A stretch of 23,496 nt of DNA from NCBI GenBank assembly GCA_002480925.1, contig DLDA01000047.1:17686-41181 (forward strand). The letters are read 5' to 3'. Shown in pieces: positions 16,604 through 23,496 of the stretch. The first letter of the stretch is position 1; the number at the start of each line of letters is the position of its first letter. This DNA comes from Lachnospiraceae bacterium UBA7784. GTDB taxonomy: Bacteria; Bacillota; Clostridia; Lachnospirales; Lachnospiraceae. The position numbers were made by a program, and so were the translations under genes. The notes beneath the pieces were generated by a model, which was not told where the DNA came from, did not search any database, and worked only from the letters and a program-made list of their open reading frames with translations.

Positions 16604-18367
16604 TCAATAGCCTGCGATACGATCTAGCAGCATGGAGCCTACCGCATCCGAAAACATATTGAGATCCCTTATTCTGGTAAAATCCTGCCCGTATATCCTT
16701 CTTACATCAGGAAGAGCCCGGTCCTCTCCTGTAAATACGCACAGCACACTTATCCCGTCAAGCCTTGCCTGATGCACTTCCTCTGCAGTATCTTTTACTC
16801 CGGTCTCTGCAGCATAATTCCTGTAGTCTCCGTCAAAAGTCCTGATCTTTATCATATCATTGGGAGTAGCGTCAGAAAGGATAATAAGTATCCTGTGATC
16901 CGCATGGTTCTCCTCAAGCCCCGATGGAACGGGTCCGCTCATCAGTCCGGCAGCGACCCTTACTGCTATCCCGTCCCTGTTGGCTCCACTCGTCGAGAAT
17001 CTGAATATTTCAGTATTTTTATCCTTTTCGCTGTAGTCCCGGTAGATGGTAAAGACAGTATATCCGGAAATGGAGCAAAATGAAGCTACCCTTACAGGAA
17101 TATCGCATCTGCTGAGAGCCTCAGCGATCATGTAGCCCTGAGCTGAGACTATCTCAGTCCTTCTGACCTGGGAGGTCGAGCCGTCAAGAAGCAGATCCAC
17201 TGACAGATTTCCCTGATCTCCCGGAATTGTCTTTTTAAAGATCCTGTCATCATTTAAAAGCATGGCTCTCCATACCTTTTCTGGTCTTATCCTACCGGAC
17301 CTTGCACCTATGCTCTGGTCCTCCATCCTGACAAGCAGCGAATTCCTGATCCTCTCAGTAAGCTTATCTATCTGTATCCTGTTAAGTGCCTCATTGTCCT
17401 TGTATGTTTTTTTATTGATCTCTGCCTGCCTCAGGGCCTTTTTGTGCATTTTTGTGGCAAAGCTCTCCTTGCCCGGCTCGCCAATATCTTCTCCTCTCGT
17501 GAAAAAGAGCCTTACGTCCTGATGGTTTCCCCTGCAGTAGCGCTTTTCAAGGTCCCTGGTCTCTGTCTCTGTAAAAGCTGCCTTACCAAAGTATTCCCTT
17601 ATGTATTCCTTCATCCCCTGATCAGTCTGAGCCGTATATTTTGCAAAGCTGACTGAAATATGACTCTGATCGATCTTACCGGATGAGACAGCCTTTTCTC
17701 CGAAGCCGAATGAGAGGTGGTCAAGGCCATCATCATAAGCGCTCCTCCTTTTTCTAAAGAAAAGTGAAGGAAGAGAAGTTATCAGATGAAATCTGTCAAG
17801 AAAGGTTTTCCTGTGTGGGCCGCTGGTGTATGGAAAAAATGTTTTAAGAGTCTTATCTATCCGCTCTATTGATCCCTTAGTATCAAGCTCACCGGGCAGC
17901 TCTATAGCATCAAGAAGCTTTATATCGACCTGGTCAGGGAGGGCTGCATCAAGGCCCATGCATCTCCTTAAATGTCCACGTGTGATAGCTAAAAGCCTCT
18001 GTCCGGCCGAATCCTCGAAATCAGTATTGCCTGTCGAAAGCTTTAAGGCATCAGAAGCATAGGCCCTTCTCAGATCAGAAAGAGCCGGACGAAGATTTCT
18101 TTCCTTTAAAAAAGCTCCGTTTTCAAGTCCTATCCAGAACAGGCTCTGATAGACAGACTGATTTATCTTTTCATCAAAGGAATTGTAATAGTCCATAAGA
18201 CTATCCCAGTCATATCTCCTGTGTATGATCCCTACTATCGTATTCCAGTAGATATCAGCCTTCCCCTCCTTGTCATAGACCCTGAATCCGACCTCAGCCG
18301 AGTAATCATGAGCTCCGTTCCAGATCAGATTCGAGGCCCGCTTTTTCTCGAAATCAGTAATCTTCAT
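16604..18367 (-). CDS. VWA-domain protein, NorD/CobT-like partner of a MoxR ATPase
   Basis: A 587-residue soluble protein. The C-terminal third is a von Willebrand A domain with a complete metal-ion site: DGSTS (D395, S397, S399) and LSDATPND (D499), plus FSTSGANRDGIAVRVA (457-472), which resembles the corresponding segment of NorD and CobT proteins. The first ~380 residues are mostly helical and charged, with no named motif. It has no signal peptide or membrane helix. The start codon shares one base with the stop of the MoxR gene (TGATG), so the two are translated together. In known pairs (NorQ/NorD, CbbQ/CbbO, CobS/CobT) the AAA ring and VWA protein remodel or load metal into a target enzyme. 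No such target is next door, so the client is unknown. NorD is a fair family label but nitric-oxide reductase is not seen. Confidence 0.85.
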   Translation of the reverse strand: MKITDFEKKRASNLIWNGAHDYSAEVGFRVYDKEGKADIYWNTIVGIIHRRYDWDSLMDYYNSFDEKINQSVYQSLFWIGLENGAFLKERNLRPALSDLRRAYASDALKLSTGNTDFEDSAGQRLLAITRGHLRRCMGLDAALPDQVDIKLLDAIELPGELDTKGSIERIDKTLKTFFPYTSGPHRKTFLDRFHLITSLPSLFFRKRRSAYDDGLDHLSFGFGEKAVSSGKIDQSHISVSFAKYTAQTDQGMKEYIREYFGKAAFTETETRDLEKRYCRGNHQDVRLFFTRGEDIGEPGKESFATKMHKKALRQAEINKKTYKDNEALNRIQIDKLTERIRNSLLVRMEDQSIGARSGRIRPEKVWRAMLLNDDRIFKKTIPGDQGNLSVDLLLDGSTSQVRRTEIVSAQGYMIAEALSRCDIPVRVASFCSISGYTVFTIYRDYSEKDKNTEIFRFSTSGANRDGIAVRVAAGLMSGPVPSGLEENHADHRILIILSDATPNDMIKIRTFDGDYRNYAAETGVKDTAEEVHQARLDGISVLCVFTGEDRALPDVRRIYGQDFTRIRDLNMFSDAVGSMLLDRIAGY

Positions 18368-19290
18368 CAGGCCTTAAATACCATCCCTCTATCCAGATTC
18401 CCCGGGAATCTCACCTGTATCATATCAGATACAAGCTGTCTCTCATAGGCATCAAAGCACTTGTTAACTATCCCAAGTGAAAGAGCCTTATCTACCTCAA
18501 GTCCCCTTTTCATCATCTCTATGGCTGACAAAAGCCCCCTCAGGTCAAGGGATTTTGAAGAGATCTCTCCCCCCTCGCACTTCTTTCTTATCTCTGTAAA
18601 AAGCTCTGCAAACTGGGCTGTATAATCATCCTTAAGCTCAGGGAACTTAGATGCTATAAGTCGCTTAAGGTTGTCCTCACTTATAACAGGCATCTGTATT
18701 ATCATAAAGCGTGAGGCCAGGGCCTCGTTAAGCTCCCTTGTTCCTGCATAGCCGTAGTTCATTGTACCTATAAAGCGTGTGGCCTCACTAAGCTCTATCC
18801 TGTCATAGCCCGGAACATCTATTACCCTTCTGAAATCAAGGGCTGCATGCAGGACAGCAAGCGACTCATTCTTTGCCATATTTATCTCATCAAGGACTCC
18901 GAAGCCTCCCTCCTCGGCGCATTTAAGGATCGGGCCCTTTCTCAGTGACACCTCTCCGTCTTTAAATGTATCTGTGCCTATAAGTGAAGCCGCATCTGCA
19001 TTTATATAGAGTGAAATATCCCACTGAGGACGTCCAAAGGCCCTTGAAAGGCCGTCTGCAAGCACGTTTTTCCCTGTAGCCTTGGGGCCTGAAAGGAGAA
19101 GGTTTTCTCCGGCAAGTATAGTAGAAAGTGCCTCCTCCCAGACATCGGTCCCGTAATAATTGTACTGTGAAGCAGGGATCCTTTTCTCCATACCGGGACT
19201 TAGCTTATAGAATTTCCTGAAGGCCTCCACATCTGATAATATCCCGTCCGACACTCCCTCTTCCCTTAGAAACCCGATCATCTGATCCAT
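18367..19290 (-). CDS. MoxR-family AAA+ ATPase
   Basis: A 307-residue AAA+ ATPase of the MoxR/CbbQ/NorQ group that probably works as a ring with the VWA protein encoded immediately after it. The Walker A motif reads GPKATGKN (68-75): the usual Ser/Thr after GK is Asn. Walker B is GVLDEI (131-136, D134/E135), sensor 1 is N178 in IGTMNYG, and the arginine finger is R194 in ASRF. I chose the ATG at 19290, which has AAAGGA six to seven bases upstream. An in-frame start at 19332 would add 14 residues translated through the cstA terminator hairpin, so it is rejected. No convincing promoter was found between that terminator and the start; some read-through from cstA is possible. Confidence 0.9.
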   Translation of the reverse strand: MDQMIGFLREEGVSDGILSDVEAFRKFYKLSPGMEKRIPASQYNYYGTDVWEEALSTILAGENLLLSGPKATGKNVLADGLSRAFGRPQWDISLYINADAASLIGTDTFKDGEVSLRKGPILKCAEEGGFGVLDEINMAKNESLAVLHAALDFRRVIDVPGYDRIELSEATRFIGTMNYGYAGTRELNEALASRFMIIQMPVISEDNLKRLIASKFPELKDDYTAQFAELFTEIRKKCEGGEISSKSLDLRGLLSAIEMMKRGLEVDKALSLGIVNKCFDAYERQLVSDMIQVRFPGNLDRGMVFKA

Positions 19291-19313
19291 AAGTTTTCCT
19301 TTCAAAATAAAGC

Positions 19314-19344
19314 AAAAAGGCCACCGCGACATAGCGCAGTGACC
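19314..19344 (-). terminator. Rho-independent terminator after cstA
   Basis: On the minus strand a ten-pair stem forms between GGTCACTGCG and CGCGGTGGCC (two G.T wobbles) around a six-base loop CTATGT, followed at once by TTTTT. It lies about 28 bases after the cstA stop codon and just before the moxR ribosome binding site. Confidence 0.85.
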
Positions 19345-19372
19345 CGTATATGTCTACTGATTTACGAAGTGA

Positions 19373-20968
19373 TCAGGCGGTCACTGCGTCAAGCTTCCCG
19401 GCAGAAGCTCTTTTCTTTCCGGCAAAAAGGACAAGACCTACATATAATACTGTCCATATCAGAGAAACGATATATGCTCCATTCCACGGAAGCCTGAAGC
19501 CTATCTGGGCATTCATGATGAAGGCGCATGTAACGAAGGAGTAGAAGGCTCCTGCTATCATAGGCATCCACGCGAACCTTGCCTTCTTGTTCTCAAACAT
19601 ATAGATAGTTATACCTGCAAGTGCAAACAGGGAGATCATCTGGTTGGACCATGCGAAGTATCTCCAGAGGACATTGAAGCCGTTTGCATCAAGCTTGGCC
19701 CATACAAGAATCGCATAGACAAGTGCAAATATCGGGATAGCAAGTCCGATTCTCCTTACATTGTTATCCTGCTTCAGATGGAATGAATCAGTGATAGTAA
19801 GACGAAGCGACCTTAAGGCTGTATCTCCTGATGTGATCGGAAGAACGATAACACCGATGATAGCTATCATTCCGCCTACCGGTCCCAGTGCATTCTTGCA
19901 GAGGACTCCAACCACCGAGGTCGCGCTTACTGCTGTAAGCTTTCCGGCTGATAATACATTGAAGGTCCAGGCCCCTGATGCCTTGTCCAATATCATAGTG
20001 ACTCCGCCGTGGCTTGCTCCCATATTGATCATTGCCATTGTTCCGGCAGCCCAGCACATAGCGATAAAGCCCTCAAGTATCATCATATCGTAGAATACTA
20101 TCCTTCCCTTCTTCTCACTCTTTATAGTACGCGAGATAAGGGCTGTCTGTGTGGAATGGAATCCTGACAGGATACCGCAGGCCACTGTCACGAAGAAGAT
20201 AGGTATGAAATGGTGGCCGTCAGCTGCAAGAGGGCCAGATCCGAAGAAGGCCCTGTAATCAAAGCCTCCGTCCTTGGCAAACTGCCCTAGCGTATTCCAG
20301 CTGCCCCAGACATCGGTAAGAGGATATGACCTTGCAAATACAGCAATAAAGATACCTACAGCCGATATCACAAGGATAGCTCCGAATATCGGGTAGATGC
20401 GTCCGATTATCTTATCAATAGGGAATACAGTAGCTATAAGATAATATACGAAAATGCAGGTATAAACTATCCATGTCACATAGTCTGTAGCTGCTCCTGT
20501 TCTGCCAAGCACCTGAGTATTGAAGATATCACCAGGAGTATATATAAATACAGCTCCGACCAGAAGCAGGAGTATGCAGATGAATATATCATAGAGGATG
20601 TAGACCACCTTGTTCGTATATCTGGAAACGAACTGAGGCATCTGAAGTCCTCCGTCCCTGGTACAGATCATTCCTGAGAAATAATCATGCATAGATCCTC
20701 CGATCACGTTTCCGATCGGAATCGCAAGAAAAGCGATAGGTCCGAACAGGATACCCTGGATAGGTCCTAAGATAGGTCCTGTTCCTGCGATATTCAGCAG
20801 GTTTATCAGGCTGTTCCTCCAGGTAGCCATCGGGACATAATCCACCCCGTCCTGCTTCGCATAGGCCGGAGTCTCCCTGTCGTCAGGTTCGAATACTCTC
20901 TCGCAGAAGCGTCCGTAGAGCGCACCGCCTCCGACTAAGATAATGAGTCCGATAATAAAAGTTGCCAA
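19373..20968 (-). CDS. cstA: CstA-family membrane transporter
   Basis: CstA proteins are large inner-membrane carriers. Characterised E. coli members transport peptides or pyruvate (CstA, BtsT). The sequence is highly hydrophobic, with about fourteen helices and the family blocks NIAGTGPILGPIQG, GNVIGGSMHDYFSGM, VGAVFIYTPGDIF and FHSTQTALISRTI. I place the start at TTG (20968), giving 531 residues: AGAAGGG lies six bases upstream and the protein then begins MATFIIGLIILVGGG, directly with the first helix as relatives do. An ATG at 21010 would add 14 residues but lacks a ribosome binding site. It has its own promoter and is bounded by terminators on both sides, so it is a single-gene transcript. 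A leader of about 80 bases precedes the TTG. Confidence 0.93.
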   Translation of the reverse strand: MATFIIGLIILVGGGALYGRFCERVFEPDDRETPAYAKQDGVDYVPMATWRNSLINLLNIAGTGPILGPIQGILFGPIAFLAIPIGNVIGGSMHDYFSGMICTRDGGLQMPQFVSRYTNKVVYILYDIFICILLLLVGAVFIYTPGDIFNTQVLGRTGAATDYVTWIVYTCIFVYYLIATVFPIDKIIGRIYPIFGAILVISAVGIFIAVFARSYPLTDVWGSWNTLGQFAKDGGFDYRAFFGSGPLAADGHHFIPIFFVTVACGILSGFHSTQTALISRTIKSEKKGRIVFYDMMILEGFIAMCWAAGTMAMINMGASHGGVTMILDKASGAWTFNVLSAGKLTAVSATSVVGVLCKNALGPVGGMIAIIGVIVLPITSGDTALRSLRLTITDSFHLKQDNNVRRIGLAIPIFALVYAILVWAKLDANGFNVLWRYFAWSNQMISLFALAGITIYMFENKKARFAWMPMIAGAFYSFVTCAFIMNAQIGFRLPWNGAYIVSLIWTVLYVGLVLFAGKKRASAGKLDAVTA

Positions 20969-21054
20969 AAGAATCCCTTCTTTCTGTTTTCTCCTGTAAC
21001 CCCCGATCATTACCGGGACTCATCCGGAAGCTACAAGGTCCTTTAATTAAATAA

Positions 21055-21083
21055 ATTTTACCCTTGTGGTGAATAAAATCCAA
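21055..21083 (-). promoter_or_regulatory. Probable cstA promoter
   Basis: On the minus strand, TTGGAT (21078-21083) and TAAAAT (21055-21060) are 17 bases apart in an AT-rich stretch just after a terminator. The -10 matches five of six consensus bases, the -35 only three to four. It is the best candidate in the cstA upstream region. Confidence 0.5.
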
Positions 21084-21105
21084 CTGTAAATCAGGTGTGT
21101 TTTGT

Positions 21106-21144
21106 ACAAAAGGCTGTGCATCATTGCAATGCACAGCCCTTTTT
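21106..21144. terminator. Bidirectional hairpin terminator
   Basis: A perfect ten-pair stem (arms GGCTGTGCAT at 21112-21121 and ATGCACAGCC at 21129-21138) encloses a seven-base loop. The plus strand continues with CTTTTT and the minus strand with TTTTGT. On the minus strand it closes the membrane-protein gene at 21165 and insulates cstA. Confidence 0.85.
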
Positions 21145-21164
21145 ACCTGTCTGATGAAACTTTT

Positions 21165-22172
21165 TCACTCATAATCCCTGACTGTAAACATCGGCTTTAC
21201 AGTGACTATTTCCTCATACTCCTCACGGCTTACTACCTTGGTATTGTCAGCCGCCTTAAGGTCCTCCTTCAGGACCAGAAGAGCCTCCTCTATAGTCTCC
21301 GCCCTGCCCTCTCTTATTATACGAGTAAGCATATCAATAACTAACGGATGAGAATAAATTGCTGGCAGATGGAAATCACCGAAGCCACCGATGAAATGCT
21401 CCATATCAGAAACTGCCTTCTCATAATCCCTGTTCACATTTCTCCTGTTCTTAACCGGACCTGGAAGAATCCTTGTATTTATCATAAGTATCATTATCAT
21501 TGCACAGATAAGCATGGCGACTACAGATGCTGTCGGTGTAATAAGCCCGCTGCTCCTTAGCATTATGGCTGCTATAAAGCCTGCTGCTCCGATAAGGAAA
21601 AGGATAAGTACTATCCACTGGTAGGCCGGCTTTATCAGGTCCATCCTCCTCTTTATCCTGGCCATTCCTGCCAGATCCTGATAGAGGACAGGACTTTTCT
21701 TAAGCTTATCCTTATCACCTGAAAGCTGTCTAAGGGATCTCCTGGCCCTTTCAGAGAGCTTTCTTTCCTTGAGAGCCTCCTCTCTTCTGGCCTTTTCCCT
21801 GGCATTTCTTTCTCCAGCAGGACTCATAGTCACTATAGCAGGTGCAACCCGCTTTATTTCATCAAGCATCCTGTCGGCCTCCCGCAGGTCCTTGAAAAAG
21901 GCGGTCCTCTCCTGTCCTTTATCATATCTTACGACAATAAAAAGCACTGGTGAGAGAAGCCCCTTCCCGTCGGCCTTACTATAGGCGACCCTCTTATATA
22001 CATGACTTACAGATGATATAGGTATATAGAGTCTCCTGTTAAATAAAGTCCCGGGCATATAGATGGCAAGGTCTCCGACCCCGCATGTCCCGAATCTCCT
22101 GCAGCTTTTTTTGTCTTCTTTTACCTTTTGTGGATCAAGGCTTTTCTTGCCAAGCGATCTTATTGCAGCCAT
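21165..22172 (-). CDS. Unrecognised two-helix membrane protein with PH-like N-terminal region
   Basis: I do not recognise a named family. The 335-residue protein begins with a basic stretch containing Cys24 and Cys30 (SCRRFGTCGVG). A mostly beta-predicted region at about 34-110 (LAIYMPGTLFNRRLYIPISSV...) recalls bacterial PH-like domains. A very charged helix at about 117-160 is rich in Arg, Lys and Glu. Two membrane helices (about 184-205 and 212-232) form a hairpin, and a soluble acidic C-terminal part (about 245-335) follows. This gives a cytoplasmic N- and C-terminus. The ATG has AAGGAT upstream. It is transcribed away from the alcohol dehydrogenase gene, apparently from a promoter that shares its -10 region, and ends at a hairpin terminator. 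Function unknown. Confidence 0.8.
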   Translation of the reverse strand: MAAIRSLGKKSLDPQKVKEDKKSCRRFGTCGVGDLAIYMPGTLFNRRLYIPISSVSHVYKRVAYSKADGKGLLSPVLFIVVRYDKGQERTAFFKDLREADRMLDEIKRVAPAIVTMSPAGERNAREKARREEALKERKLSERARRSLRQLSGDKDKLKKSPVLYQDLAGMARIKRRMDLIKPAYQWIVLILFLIGAAGFIAAIMLRSSGLITPTASVVAMLICAMIMILMINTRILPGPVKNRRNVNRDYEKAVSDMEHFIGGFGDFHLPAIYSHPLVIDMLTRIIREGRAETIEEALLVLKEDLKAADNTKVVSREEYEEIVTVKPMFTVRDYE

Positions 22173-22207
22173 TTCATCCTTTTCTTTCCATGAAAAATAA
22201 TCAACTA

Positions 22208-22236
22208 TTCACAAAGATACCATCAAATATTATAAT
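22208..22236 (+). promoter_or_regulatory. Promoter of the alcohol dehydrogenase gene
   Basis: TTCACA (22208-22213), a 17-base spacer, and a perfect TATAAT (22231-22236) lie 20 bases before the ATG, and AGGAGG precedes the start codon by eight bases. This is among the best promoters in the window. Confidence 0.75.
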
Positions 22237-22257
22237 GACTTCAGGAGGTCTTTACAA
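22229..22257 (-). promoter_or_regulatory. Possible divergent promoter sharing the same -10
   Basis: On the minus strand, TTGTAA (22252-22257) and TATAAT (22229-22234) are 17 bases apart. This -10 overlaps the plus-strand TATAAT by four bases because the sequence ATTATAAT is nearly palindromic. The membrane-protein gene starts about 57 bases downstream. RNA polymerase could not occupy both promoters at once. Confidence 0.45.
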
Positions 22258-23441
22258 TGAAAAATTTCATCTATGACATTCCGACTAAGGTCTACTTCGG
22301 TAAAAACGAGGAAGAAAATGTCGGAAAATATCTTAAGGAATTCGGCGCTGGCAAGGTTCTTATCCACTACGGCGGTCACTCGGCCCAAAGGAGCGGCCTT
22401 CTCGATAAGGTGCGACAGTCGATAAAAAGCGAGGGAATACCCTTTGTTGAGCTTGGCGGTGTAAGAGCCAATCCCTCGATAGAGCTTGTAAGAAAGGGCG
22501 TCGAGCTAGCGATAAAGGAAAAGGTCGATTTCGTCCTGGCGGTCGGAGGCGGTTCTGTCATGGATTCCTCCAAGGCCATTGCCCATGGAGCAGCCAATCC
22601 CGGCATTGATGAATGGGAGCTGCAGACCAAAAAGGTGCCTTTCACGAAATCCCTGAAAAAGGGCTGCATCCTTACTCTTGCAGCAGCAGGCTCGGAGATG
22701 AGCGATTCCTGCGTCATTTCAAACGACTCCGTTCATCAGAAAAAGGGGATCAACTGCCCGCAGAACCGGATGTGCTTCGCGATCGAGGATCCGTGCCTGA
22801 CCTTCAGCGTGCCGGCCTACCAGACCGCATGCGGCGCTGTGGATATCACTATGCACACTCTGGAGAGATTCTTTAATAAAGGAGATCATACGGAGCTTAC
22901 CGATGCCATAGCTTGCTCAGTCATGAGAGAAAATAACAGGGCAGCTAAGATCTGCATAGAGGATCCGACCAACTACGAGGCAAGGGCCACCATGATGTGG
23001 GCAAGCTCGCTTGCCCACAACGATCTGACCGGACTTGGCCGCGGGAAATTCCTCCAGCTTCACCAGTTCGAGCATGCCTTAAGCGCCCTCTATCCTGAGA
23101 TAGCCCACGGGGCCGGTCTTGCTGCCCTCTGGCCTGCCTGGGCCCGCTACAATATGCCTTACAATACGGAGCGCTGGGCCCAGTTCGCTGAAAATGTATG
23201 GGGTATAAAGGCTGATGCTAATCACCAGGAGGAGGCCGCCTCAAGGGCCATAGATATGCAGGAGGCCTACTACCGCTCTATCGGAATGCCTGTCACTCTC
23301 CGCGAGCTCTCCGACAGGATCAGCCAGGACGACCTTGTGACGCTTTGTGATATGGTATCCGAAAATGGGAATCGTATCCTTGACGGGCCAAAGCCACTTG
23401 ACCGTTCTGATATACTTGCTATCTTCAGGAATGCATACTAA
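22257..23441 (+). CDS. Iron-containing alcohol dehydrogenase, YqhD/butanol dehydrogenase type
   Basis: A group III metal-dependent alcohol dehydrogenase that reduces aldehydes (or oxidises alcohols) with NAD(P)H in the cytosol. In fermenting Clostridia such enzymes regenerate cofactor or detoxify aldehydes. The 394-residue protein has the dinucleotide motif GGGSVMDSSK (97-106) and probable metal ligands D196 and H200 (CGAVDITMH), H269 and H284 (LQLHQFEH and IAHGAG), in the FucO/YqhD arrangement. The YDIPTKVYFGK start and the PDxIxELY-free core fit the BDH/YqhD branch; substrate cannot be told. It is the only complete plus-strand gene, with its own promoter and terminator. Its wording is richer in GC-ending codons than its neighbours, suggesting high expression or separate history. 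Confidence 0.95.
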   Translation: MKNFIYDIPTKVYFGKNEEENVGKYLKEFGAGKVLIHYGGHSAQRSGLLDKVRQSIKSEGIPFVELGGVRANPSIELVRKGVELAIKEKVDFVLAVGGGSVMDSSKAIAHGAANPGIDEWELQTKKVPFTKSLKKGCILTLAAAGSEMSDSCVISNDSVHQKKGINCPQNRMCFAIEDPCLTFSVPAYQTACGAVDITMHTLERFFNKGDHTELTDAIACSVMRENNRAAKICIEDPTNYEARATMMWASSLAHNDLTGLGRGKFLQLHQFEHALSALYPEIAHGAGLAALWPAWARYNMPYNTERWAQFAENVWGIKADANHQEEAASRAIDMQEAYYRSIGMPVTLRELSDRISQDDLVTLCDMVSENGNRILDGPKPLDRSDILAIFRNAY

Positions 23442-23466
23442 AAGAGGGGCCATGGGCCCCTTTTTA
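23441..23466 (+). terminator. Terminator after the alcohol dehydrogenase gene
   Basis: GGGGCC (23446-23451) and GGCCCC (23455-23460) pair around a three-base loop, followed by TTTTTATT. It starts right at the stop codon. The opposite strand has TCTTTT after the stem, so it may also serve a converging gene on the right. Confidence 0.85.
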
Positions 23467-23496
23467 TTATATAAGTTTTACCAGCTCGCCCTCAGG
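23467..23496 (-). CDS. Possible C-terminus of a converging gene, cut by the window edge
   Basis: An open frame on the minus strand enters from the right edge and ends in TAA, encoding only the nine residues PEGELVKLI. The position just beyond a hairpin that can terminate in both directions supports a converging gene. Nine residues are too few to name or confirm it. Confidence 0.3.
   Translation of the reverse strand, partial: PEGELVKLI

Noticed and set aside
16604..19290. MoxR-VWA pair as an anti-phage system
   Set aside because: No nuclease, protease or other effector gene is nearby and neighbours are housekeeping genes; only the general chaperone-like reading is supported.
19291..19332. 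Earlier start for the MoxR ATPase
   Set aside because: The added 14 residues would be translated through the cstA terminator hairpin, and a better ribosome site serves the ATG at 19290.

Overview
The window looks like chromosomal DNA from an anaerobic Firmicute of class Clostridia, most likely a Lachnospiraceae-type rod. This rests on the gene set and order (radC-mreBCD-PBP2-minC-rodA-mgsA, a mutL with an endonuclease motif, a clostridial CstA and a YqhD/Bdh-like iron alcohol dehydrogenase), on strong AGGAGG ribosome binding sites, and on frequent ATA, AGG and AGA codons. The genus is not established. Seventeen of the eighteen complete genes lie on the minus strand, so the text below follows the minus strand from right to left.

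Right end: a plus-strand iron alcohol dehydrogenase (22257-23441) has a consensus-like promoter and ends at a hairpin terminator, which it probably shares with a converging gene only just inside the window. Divergent from it is an unrecognised two-helix membrane protein (21165-22172). Then come a bidirectional terminator, cstA (19373-20968, probable peptide or pyruvate uptake) and a second terminator. Next is a MoxR-type AAA ATPase overlapping a VWA (NorD/CobT-like) protein. This pair is the least understood module in the window.

Middle: mutL and mutS (mismatch repair, in the order mutL then mutS) and a PLP enzyme of the methionine gamma-lyase/YnbB family. mutL has an extended -10 promoter only ten bases before its ATG and no Shine-Dalgarno site, so its mRNA may be almost leaderless.

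Left half: a tightly packed, often overlapping run radC, mreB, mreC, mreD, PBP2, minC, rodA, mgsA, a DacF-like lipoprotein and galE. This is the lateral-wall elongation module (MreBCD scaffold, RodA glycosyltransferase, PBP2 transpeptidase, D-Ala-D-Ala carboxypeptidase) with methylglyoxal synthase and UDP-galactose supply at its end. Three features stand out. minC is present but minD and minE are missing from their usual place between minC and rodA, and MinC lacks the RSGQ motif that binds MinD. Methylglyoxal synthase has Met where the catalytic Asp of the GGDQQ motif should be. radC seems to lack a normal start codon where family similarity begins.

Three intergenic spots (after galE, mutS and the VWA gene) carry degenerate seven-base G-rich repeats of related sequence. 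The galE site also carries four copies of a ~50-bp element whose hairpin shows compensatory changes. The galE and mutS stop codons lie inside these repeats. No RNA genes, insertion sequences or CRISPR arrays were seen.
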